Of a stretch of DNA of 64,000 nucleotides, positions 58,201 to 64,000 are shown piece by piece. The notes beneath the pieces are model-generated. The model had not been told where the DNA came from, made no database searches, and saw only the letters and a program-made list of their open reading frames with translations. Origin of the DNA: Thermodesulfovibrio thiophilus DSM 17215 (lineage in GTDB: Bacteria; Nitrospirota; Thermodesulfovibrionia; Thermodesulfovibrionales; Thermodesulfovibrionaceae); NCBI RefSeq assembly GCF_000423865.1, contig NZ_AUIU01000016.1, positions 62,001 to 126,000 on the forward strand. Reading direction: 5' to 3'. The position numbers were made by a program, and so were the translations under genes. Each line of letters opens with the position of its first letter. Position 1 is the stretch's first letter.

Positions 58201-58793
58201 TCTGGAAATTTAATTTTATCCATTGCCCAGAAATACCAACTCTGTATTTCGCTATAAAACTGCTTTGTAACAGGGTCAACTGAAAAAGCTTCTTTGATTT
58301 TTTGAAGTGAAGAGAAATCCCCTTCTCCGATTTGTTGAAGGAAGGTTTTATTTGTCCGTTCAGGGCTTACAAAATAAGTAAATCTTTTGAAATTACTCCA
58401 GTCCCTGCGTTTTCCTAAATAATTGGTGTAAATTAAACTGAAACGGAAATTGCCTTGAGAGTCGTAAAAAATAAATATTCCAGCATCTGCTTGCTGTTCT
58501 TTTAATATTTTTTTACCAAGGGTATATTGGGCTTTTTTACCGGAGCGCTCTGTAAGTTCTTTGTTAACTAAAAATGAACATACAATAAGTTCACCGTCAT
58601 CAAGGTTGCCTTCGGCTAATTTCCTACCTTCTGAGAAATTGTTTTCGACATCTTCATAACCAAGTATTTCATCAGGATATCTTAATTTATCGTTTTTTGC
58701 ACGGAAAAATTTGATAAACTTCTCTATATCAAACTTACCAGCCTCATTATTGGGCAGATCAATTATTGATTGTAAAATATCTTTTGCGTTCAT
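55260..58793 (-). CDS. Eco57I-class N6-adenine DNA methyltransferase
   Basis: 1177 aa. Residues about 1-200 are an N-terminal domain that I cannot assign. GSYYTPREIVDYMV (441-454) opens the methyltransferase core; motif I is DPACGSGAFPMG (506-517) and motif IV NPPY (745-748), so it methylates adenine N6. A C-terminal region (about 930-1170) with WAGLWIIKIESGW and LPIPKISESDQK is target-recognition-like. No nuclease motif is evident, so restriction probably depends on the PLD-SNF2 helicase gene, whose stop it overlaps by 4 bases. This pairing is known from defence islands but is not a classical type I-III system. Confidence 0.88.
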   Translation of the reverse strand: MNAKDILQSIIDLPNNEAGKFDIEKFIKFFRAKNDKLRYPDEILGYEDVENNFSEGRKLAEGNLDDGELIVCSFLVNKELTERSGKKAQYTLGKKILKEQQADAGIFIFYDSQGNFRFSLIYTNYLGKRRDWSNFKRFTYFVSPERTNKTFLQQIGEGDFSSLQKIKEAFSVDPVTKQFYSEIQSWYFWAMDKIKFPDDYKYNTDSARDKEIRNATNLIRLITRIIFIWFLTKKDLVPLDLFLKEKLKKIVKDFMKDKNASNFYNAVLQNLFFGTLNQKMNERNFAGNEGYPANRKEYGIKNLYRYADKFLISKNEVLSLFKDIPFLNGGLFDCLDKENEAGKVIYVDGFSRNPAKQSIIPDYLFFQEDEEMVDLSEYGLGKKRPVRGLIEILNSYNFTIDENTPIDQEVALDPELLGKVFENLLASYNPETATSARKSTGSYYTPREIVDYMVEASLFEYLKGKLPETEEKKIKMLLSYSEEIPEFSNEEKQKVISAIDEIKILDPACGSGAFPMGVLHKLVFALEKLDPENKYWYELQYQKALKESEDVFKQGDKNQREERLKEINETFDEGINYPDYARKLYLIENCIYGVDIQPIAIQISKLRFFISLVLDQKVDRGKENFGIKALPNLETRFVAANTLLELDKPQHLFYTDKIKELEDDIKSLRHKYFTAKTRREKLKCQEKDKELRELLAKELKKIGFSSDSSEKIAKFDLYDQNASADFFDPEWMFGVKDGFDIIIANPPYVRQETIKDQKPILQQQNYEVFNSTSDIYTYFYEKGYQLLKTNGILCFISSNKWMRAKYGEKLRRFFKEKTTLKQIIDFNGYKVFDATVDTNILLFQKAKPSENIVHILNIQPDFTPETDITDYFNSHKLEMKQSEFDINCFTFADETVMNLKRKIEQRGTPLKNWDVKIYRGVLTGFNQAFIIDTETKEKLCKEDPKSAKIIKPILRGRDIYRYGYKWAGLWIIKIESGWTNKNRDRKEPETFFKESYPAVYKHLKTFGNIKGKGKGLYNRDDQGDYWWELRDCDYYDEFEKEKIVWREIVEYSCFTWDSKNYFGLAKVFIMTGRECSKYLLAILNSSLGNYAIKKYYAPFLGVKVSEFKKEWVQKLPIPKISESDQKPFIDLVDKILAAKSKNPDADTSELETQIDQMVYKLYGLTDEEIKVIEKFKK

Positions 58794-61700
58794 AGTTTTT
58801 GATTCTCAATGGCAACGATTATTTCTTTGGTCAAGTCCTTCTGCCTTGATTTTTCCTGTTCTAAATAATTTTCACCAAGTTCTTCTTTCAGCAATTTAAT
58901 TTCTCTGATTGACCTTTCAATCTTTTTCTCATCACTGCTTTCCAGATTGGCTATGCGACGCAGGGTATAATCAGGTAACGTTCCATAGTCCAGAATATCC
59001 TCAAGCAGTGTTCTAAGAAAGTTTTTGTATTCAAATATTCTGTCGTCCTGAATTTTACTAAGAAATGTTTTTAGATTGTTTATTGCCTGCTGTTCCAGAC
59101 TCTTTTCACTTATGGGTACTGAACGCGAGTCCCTAAAATTTTTAATTTCTTCATATACATCCCAGAACTTCGGGCTTAAGTTAAGTGGTATTTCTTCAGG
59201 CAGGCAGGCAATTTTGTCAAGCACATCTTCAAAGGTTATTTGCCCATATTCGGGTTTATCATCCTCATTATATTTAGCACAATGAATATATAGTCGTCCT
59301 TTTTTAATAAATACAAAGAGTTCATTTTCATTATATTTTTTTGCCACTTTAACTCTTGGTGGGAATTTATCCAGCGCACGAATAAGGTCAGGATATTTTT
59401 CTTTTATTTTTATAAAATCCTGCAGGACTTTTGTATAAAAACTTTGTTCTTCTAATGTCTCAGGGTTTTGCTGAATTCTTTCATAAAGTTTTGCTGGAGA
59501 TGGTTCTTCATCAATGTCAAATATTTTTGCATCTTCTCCCAGTGTGTTATGAATCAAAAACATCTTATTGGAAGCAATCTCACGGGACTTTACCAGTTCT
59601 GCCCCTTTCTCTGTTGGGAAAAAATTTACAATGTAAAGTTCATCAAAGACCTTTTTACTGATACGGTTTATTCTACCTACCCGTTGAATAACACGCACAG
59701 GATTCCATGGAATATCATAATTTATAACAATACCTGCACGGTTTAAGTTAAACCCTTCAGATATCTTATCTGAAGAAAGTAAAATATCATAGTTATTTTC
59801 CTGTTCTGGATAAGATGCGTCAAAATTTTTATAAATTGCTTCTAATTTATGGGCAGACAAATCACCAGCAACAGTCAGGACCCTGCCTTTAAAGACATTC
59901 TCAAGATGTGGTTCAAGATATTTTACTGTGTCAACATATTCGGAGAAAATAACGATTTTTCTTTGGGGTTCCTTTTTAAGTTGTGACTTCAGGTTTTGAA
60001 TCAAGCAATTTGTTTTAGGGTCGTTTTTTACCAGGTTTAATTTGTGCAAAGACTCAAGAATCTCATCAAACATTTTTAAATCAGAATTTATGTCATTAAT
60101 AAAATCACTTTTATACTTAAAGTCCGATAGTTTATATATCTTATGATTTTTAGGATCAACGCCTTCTGTTATTTTCTCTACATATTCTTTTAGGTATCTT
60201 TCTATTTCGTCTTCCTTCTTATCATAAATTCTTTCAAGTAATCCCCTGTCAAGAATGTATTTTTGGGTTTTATCAATAAATTTAAGAACAGATTCTGTAA
60301 TATGCTTAAAATTTTTTAAACTTTGCTCAAAAGAACCAAACGAACTTTCAAACCGCTTCACAAGTAATCGGCGCATAAAATCATATAAGTTGCGTTGCTG
60401 GATAAATTCAAAGTTATCTTTTTCTGACAACTTCTCTTCTTTGATTTTTTTTCTATCTATCTCGTATTCAAAAGGACGATAAATTGCTCCTTTGAATCTT
60501 CCGCCTTCATCAGGGTCAGCAAAATATTCTTTAATGACAGTATCGTAATAATCTGACTGTTCTTTTGTTAATTCAAAAAACCATTCTTTGGGGTCTGCTA
60601 CTTTTGAAAGATTCTGCACCTCATTTTTATAAAACGGGTTATTCTGCAGGTCTAGTCTATTCCGACGAATTGTAACCGGCTCAATGACATCCCGGATTTG
60701 TTTGGCAAGATATTTTGAGCGTTGTTTCACTTTTTCTAATGCTTTAGATAATATAAATTCTTCACCAAAAAGCGCTTTGTAATTGGCATAAGATTTATTT
60801 CGTTTGGTTCTATCATTTGAATTGTAATATTTTTTTATATAAGCAAGCCGATCAAATGTCCCTTTAAATGTTTTAAATTTATCACTTAAGTTATTCTCTA
60901 AAGTAATAGACGATTTTTTGGGTGTGATGAACAACTTGAGTAATGATAATATATCTGCTGGACGGTTATTAAACGGTGTTGCAGTAAGAAGAATGACCTG
61001 TTTATTCCTGCAAATATTTTTTAGGTATTCATAATTTTCAGTGTCCTGATTTCTAAATCTGTGCGCCTCATCAATAATAACAACTTCAATATCTTTTGCT
61101 TTCTTAACAAATTCATTAAGTTTTTTAAGGTCTCCTAATGACCATACTTCCCAATCATAAAGTCTAAATTGCTCTTTATACATATTCCAGCCAGCATCTT
61201 TTTTTCGCACATCACCCATAATCCCCGGGGGACAGATTATCACCCCTCGTTTTTTTAGTTCTCTGGCAATTGCACAGGCAATTATCGTTTTACCAAGACC
61301 AACCACATCGGCAAGAATCACTCCATTGTTTCTTTCAATTATTGCCAGAGCCTGCTGGATAGCATCCAATTGATATTGATATGGAGTATAACCATTATCC
61401 TGTAATGTTTTGATAAGTGATTGCCCGGTTATTTTTTTCTCAAAAGAATCAAGATAAATTTTTAGAACTAAAACATACGCTTCAAAAGGTGTAATTTTCT
61501 TAATCAATGTCTCTTTTTCAAGAAGTTCTATAAGTCGTTTTTTACAAACATTATCCTCCGTGATTTTAACTGCATCTTCCCATAAATTATCAAAATACTC
61601 TTCAGCATCATTAAATCCATAGTCGCTTATTTCTACATTAAATTCTTCCTGTGTAGTAATACCTGAACTTGTAAGATTACTGCTTCCAGTAATAAATAGT

Positions 61701-62155
61701 GTGTTCCGTCCCACTTGCCCACTTTGCAATTTGAAAATATATAATTTCGCATGATTGGGTTTTATTGTTTTTCTTATTATCAAATGGTCTTTTTTAATAA
61801 GTTCAATGAAGAATTTTACCTGTTCGTAAAACTCCTGAGTATCAAATTTTTCAGTATTGATGGATTTCTTCAATGAATCAAAGAACTTATTGTATATCTC
61901 TTCGTTTGATAAACGTCCACTCTGGTCTTCTGAGTCTGCATATTCTATTAGTTGATAATTAAATTTATCTACATTAAGTCCAACCAGGACTTTTAAGACA
62001 ACATTAGTATTCCGTGTCAGTGAAGTATAAAGTTCTTTTAATCCGGAGAAATAAAAAAATCCGACTAAGAATTTCAATTCCTCACTGTTTATTATAAGGT
62101 CTGATAAGCGTTTTTTTAGATTTTCTGCATCGCTGTTTGTGATAAAATTTTTCAT
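58790..62155 (-). CDS. PLD-nuclease/SNF2-type helicase
   Basis: 1121 aa. Residues about 1-200 are a phospholipase D-type domain with one HxK (HAK, 135-137) and GSSN (157-160), a layout like BfiI-type nucleases that work as dimers. A SNF2 helicase follows: Walker A VVGLGKT (284-290), DEAH (362-365), TATPFNNRP, and the C-terminal lobe with SEGFNLNRAGIVINYDIPWNP and QRVGRINRI. The last 250 residues are uncharacterised. It is translated with the methyltransferase (ATGA overlap). Together they could make a two-gene modification-restriction system in which the PLD domain cuts and the helicase translocates on unmodified DNA. That mechanism is inference. Confidence 0.88.
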   Translation of the reverse strand: MKNFITNSDAENLKKRLSDLIINSEELKFLVGFFYFSGLKELYTSLTRNTNVVLKVLVGLNVDKFNYQLIEYADSEDQSGRLSNEEIYNKFFDSLKKSINTEKFDTQEFYEQVKFFIELIKKDHLIIRKTIKPNHAKLYIFKLQSGQVGRNTLFITGSSNLTSSGITTQEEFNVEISDYGFNDAEEYFDNLWEDAVKITEDNVCKKRLIELLEKETLIKKITPFEAYVLVLKIYLDSFEKKITGQSLIKTLQDNGYTPYQYQLDAIQQALAIIERNNGVILADVVGLGKTIIACAIARELKKRGVIICPPGIMGDVRKKDAGWNMYKEQFRLYDWEVWSLGDLKKLNEFVKKAKDIEVVIIDEAHRFRNQDTENYEYLKNICRNKQVILLTATPFNNRPADILSLLKLFITPKKSSITLENNLSDKFKTFKGTFDRLAYIKKYYNSNDRTKRNKSYANYKALFGEEFILSKALEKVKQRSKYLAKQIRDVIEPVTIRRNRLDLQNNPFYKNEVQNLSKVADPKEWFFELTKEQSDYYDTVIKEYFADPDEGGRFKGAIYRPFEYEIDRKKIKEEKLSEKDNFEFIQQRNLYDFMRRLLVKRFESSFGSFEQSLKNFKHITESVLKFIDKTQKYILDRGLLERIYDKKEDEIERYLKEYVEKITEGVDPKNHKIYKLSDFKYKSDFINDINSDLKMFDEILESLHKLNLVKNDPKTNCLIQNLKSQLKKEPQRKIVIFSEYVDTVKYLEPHLENVFKGRVLTVAGDLSAHKLEAIYKNFDASYPEQENNYDILLSSDKISEGFNLNRAGIVINYDIPWNPVRVIQRVGRINRISKKVFDELYIVNFFPTEKGAELVKSREIASNKMFLIHNTLGEDAKIFDIDEEPSPAKLYERIQQNPETLEEQSFYTKVLQDFIKIKEKYPDLIRALDKFPPRVKVAKKYNENELFVFIKKGRLYIHCAKYNEDDKPEYGQITFEDVLDKIACLPEEIPLNLSPKFWDVYEEIKNFRDSRSVPISEKSLEQQAINNLKTFLSKIQDDRIFEYKNFLRTLLEDILDYGTLPDYTLRRIANLESSDEKKIERSIREIKLLKEELGENYLEQEKSRQKDLTKEIIVAIENQKL

Positions 62156-62163
62156 AACATCAC

Positions 62164-62448
62164 TTAACCTTGTTTTCCTTTTTGAAATGGGTGCCCTTTG
62201 CTTCTGCAGCGTTTTTCAAACAAACTTTGCTTCAATTCATTCCCCTCTTGTAGAGAGGTGTCCCGAAGGGACGGGGTGTTTCCTTTGAAAAAAAGCCATA
62301 AGCCACGCAGAGCATTTTTAAGTGCATTCTGCTGAAAGTCAAAAAGCGTTTTATCATTTGAAAATCGTGCAAAATCAAATCCTTGCCACTGTATCGGCAA
62401 GTTTTCAAAAGAAATGTCTTCTACGGTGTTTTGCAAATATAGTTTCAT
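62164..62448 (-). pseudogene. N-terminal fragment of a restriction-type DEAD helicase
   Basis: The first about 55 residues (MKLYLQNTVEDISFENLPIQ, then FDFQQNALKNALRGLWLFF) look like the N-terminus of a type III restriction/DEAD helicase protein. From about 62290 the frame runs into a repeat-like sequence with two hairpins and yields a meaningless tail to 62164. Walker motifs are absent. Its ATG overlaps the stop of the Fic gene (ATGA), so it was once a proper operon member. Its likely C-terminal partner is at 54819-55244. Confidence 0.6.
62242..62280. repeat. Twin-hairpin repeat-like element
   Basis: Two adjacent hairpins: cctct...agagg (62244-62258) and gtccc-gaa-gggac (62260-62272), flanked by cccc and gggg. 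The sequence style (cccttcgggac, ctacaagagg) is typical of REP/MITE-like elements in accessory regions and marks where the helicase fragment breaks off. Confidence 0.45.
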
Positions 62449-63458
62449 ATCGCTAACAAATTGGTAATTATTTTTATCAGCTTATCTTTTTCACTCGGGT
62501 CGCTGACGGCAATTAAAAGCGCAAGCGCGGTCAAGGTATTATCATTGATTTTCTTCTCTCCAGCAGAACGGTAAAGAAAATCATTTTTATCCAGATAATA
62601 AACAAATAAAAAAGAAGCAATCCGTTTATTGCCGTCCACAAAAGGATGGTCTTTGATAATAAAATATAAAAGATGAGCGGCCTTTTCTTCTAATGAAGGA
62701 TATAATTCTTTACTGTTGAAGGTTTGGTAAATACTACCTAAAATGCCTTTAAACTTATCGTTGTTCTCTTGTCCAAATAAATCGCTTGCTTCCTTTTTGG
62801 CAACGAGGTCTTTCTTTATTTTGCTAATCACATTTATTGCCTCTTCATATTTCAGAATAAACCTGCCTTTTGTGTTTTTGATAAGAGATAATTTTTCTTT
62901 ATCGTACTGTTCAAGTAGGGTGAGTGTTCTTGAATAGTTTGCAAGTAAATTAAAAATTTCCTGCTCTTGCCCGGCTAAAAGTTCGTGTTTAGATTTTTCC
63001 TGCAAAAAAGAAATGGCGCCCTGCAATTCCTGTAACTGATTTTTAGCTTGTAAAAGTCGTTTCTCATTGATGGTATAGCCCTTAACAAGATGTTCCTTAA
63101 GGGTTTTAGTTGCCCAGATGCGGAATTGTGTAGCTCGTTGTGAATTAACCCGATAACCAACAGAAATTATGGCATCTAAATTATAGAATTTAACTTTTTT
63201 AGTTTGGGTTTTCCCTTTTAAAGCGCCATGTTTTGTGGTATGTTCCAAAATGGAACTAACCACTTTTTCGTCTAGTTCCCCACTATCAAAGATATTTTTT
63301 AAATGCTTAGTAATTGCCGGTCTTTGAGTACCAAAAAGTAAAGCAATTTGCTCTTGTGTAAGCCAAATAGTTTCTTCTACCAGACGTACATCTAACTTTG
63401 GACCATCTTTGGATTGATAGATAACTATCTCGCCTTTTTTAAATTCGTCTTGTTTCAT
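62445..63458 (-). CDS. RhuM-Fic fusion protein
   Basis: 337 aa. The N-terminal half is RhuM-like (EETIWLTQEQIALLFGTQRPAITKHLKNI and FYNLDAIISVGYRVNSQRATQFRIWA). The C-terminal half is a Fic/Doc domain with HPFVDGNKRIASFLF (271-285), the complete Fic active site HPFx(D/E)GNxR. Fic enzymes transfer AMP or related groups to target proteins; Doc-type members are toxins. No antitoxin gene is adjacent, so control may be internal to the RhuM part. It lies between an AAA_13 ATPase gene and the helicase fragment, in a defence operon. Confidence 0.9.
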   Translation of the reverse strand: MKQDEFKKGEIVIYQSKDGPKLDVRLVEETIWLTQEQIALLFGTQRPAITKHLKNIFDSGELDEKVVSSILEHTTKHGALKGKTQTKKVKFYNLDAIISVGYRVNSQRATQFRIWATKTLKEHLVKGYTINEKRLLQAKNQLQELQGAISFLQEKSKHELLAGQEQEIFNLLANYSRTLTLLEQYDKEKLSLIKNTKGRFILKYEEAINVISKIKKDLVAKKEASDLFGQENNDKFKGILGSIYQTFNSKELYPSLEEKAAHLLYFIIKDHPFVDGNKRIASFLFVYYLDKNDFLYRSAGEKKINDNTLTALALLIAVSDPSEKDKLIKIITNLLAI

Positions 63459-63479
63459 AGATTAACTATTCCCACCAAA

Positions 63480-64000
63480 TTACATATTACACGAATTGCA
63501 TAATGAATCATAATGTTCTTTATCTTTACTTTCCAAAGATTTTAAAACAAACTCTACTGCAGTAATTAATTCTTGTATATCTGGAAAGCGTAATGAATGT
63601 TCTGGATTTTGTTCATGGGAATATTCATCCATTATCTTAAGGGTCATGTTTTTTTCATTATTATCATCGTCACCAAAAAATTTATTTGCTTTATTCTTGA
63701 ATTTTTCGCCATCAGGGTACTTCATAAAAAGATACATTTCAAAAAATCTTCTTAGAATATTTGGGAGCAAATATAGTTGGTCGAACCTTGATTTATCTGC
63801 TAATTTATTAAAAGTATTTAATATGTAAAAGATATAATTATATTCACTTTTAAATTTTTTAAGAAGATCAGGAAGTTTTTCAATAGAAGAGGAATAATTT
63901 TGATTGACTTTTATTTTTTGTATCAAGTAGAAATTACCTTCTTTATTTTGTAAATCATATCTGTACATATCTTTAAGTAAGTTAAAAAAATCAAAATTAT
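63480..64000 (-). CDS. AAA_13 (RloC/PrrC-like) ATPase, C-terminal part (5' end outside window)
   Basis: About 173 codons seen; the frame stays open to the right edge through FNLLKDMYRYDLQN, so the true start lies outside. YNYIFYILNTFNKLADKSRFDQLYLLPNILRRFFEMYLFMKYP and FPDIQELITAVEFVLKSL correspond to the C-terminal region of AAA_13 proteins, large SMC-like ATPases that in PrrC and RloC act as anticodon nucleases. The Walker and nuclease regions are not visible. It precedes the RhuM-Fic gene by 21 bases in the same direction. Confidence 0.75.
   Translation of the reverse strand, partial: NFDFFNLLKDMYRYDLQNKEGNFYLIQKIKVNQNYSSSIEKLPDLLKKFKSEYNYIFYILNTFNKLADKSRFDQLYLLPNILRRFFEMYLFMKYPDGEKFKNKANKFFGDDDNNEKNMTLKIMDEYSHEQNPEHSLRFPDIQELITAVEFVLKSLESKDKEHYDSLCNSCNM

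Overview
The window is a low-GC chromosomal segment of a diderm (Gram-negative) bacterium. LptB/C/F/G and LptD orthologues, an O-antigen dTDP-rhamnose cluster and several lipoproteins show an LPS-bearing outer membrane. The Lys/Glu/Ile-rich proteins, the EF-G paralogue, the selenium-type YedE cassette and the DUF763 protein fit a thermophilic Nitrospirota such as Thermodesulfovibrio. That placement is inference, not a database result.

Layout. (1) 1-6 kb, minus strand: dTDP-L-rhamnose genes rfbA, rfbC, rfbB, rfbD, with a HEPN/MNT toxin-antitoxin pair and a tiny UPF0175-like gene wedged between rfbC and rfbB. Downstream are a coiled-coil nuclease-like protein, a winged-helix regulator and a NusG/RfaH-like antiterminator cut by the left edge, which probably head a surface polysaccharide operon to the left. 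(2) 6-9 kb: an iron-containing alcohol dehydrogenase and an MFS exporter, converging on a strong hairpin. (3) 9-12.5 kb, plus: lptC-like, lptB, lptF, lptG. (4) 12.5-17.2 kb, minus: four tightly packed exported proteins (DUF4410-like lipoprotein, TPR-PDZ lipoprotein, Cys-rich coiled-coil protein, propeller-like protein) with no function I recognise. (5) 17.2-20 kb: YedE, TusA-like, DUF3343 and ribokinase-fold proteins, a selenium/sulfur trafficking cassette.

(6) 20.5-25.9 kb: a genomic island bounded by a 21-bp copy of the tRNA-Ser(CGA) 3' end. Inside it, a secreted WD40-caspase gene and a frameshifted TPR gene lie between two 24-bp direct repeats, followed by a foreign-looking XRE-MFS operon. 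No integrase is visible. (7) 26-54.5 kb: housekeeping genes: mnmA, argC, rpsI-rplM, tRNA-Arg(CCU), EF-G paralogue-argH-lipoprotein, a long trpB-trpA-accD-folC-lptD-truB-purB operon, hisG-rplU-rpmA, obgE-proB, truA, rpsB-tsf-pyrH-frr-dksA-like, a GGDEF/HDOD signalling pair, a SemiSWEET, and aroF with an attenuator-like leader.

(8) 54.7-64 kb: a defence island, all minus strand. An AAA_13 ATPase (cut by the right edge) and a RhuM-Fic protein precede a PLD-SNF2 helicase plus Eco57I-class DNA methyltransferase module. That module sits between what look like the N-terminal and C-terminal fragments of one restriction-type DEAD helicase, as if it had been inserted into that gene. The best candidates for undescribed biology are the PLD-SNF2/methyltransferase module, the repeat-flanked secreted caspase cassette and the four-gene exported operon.
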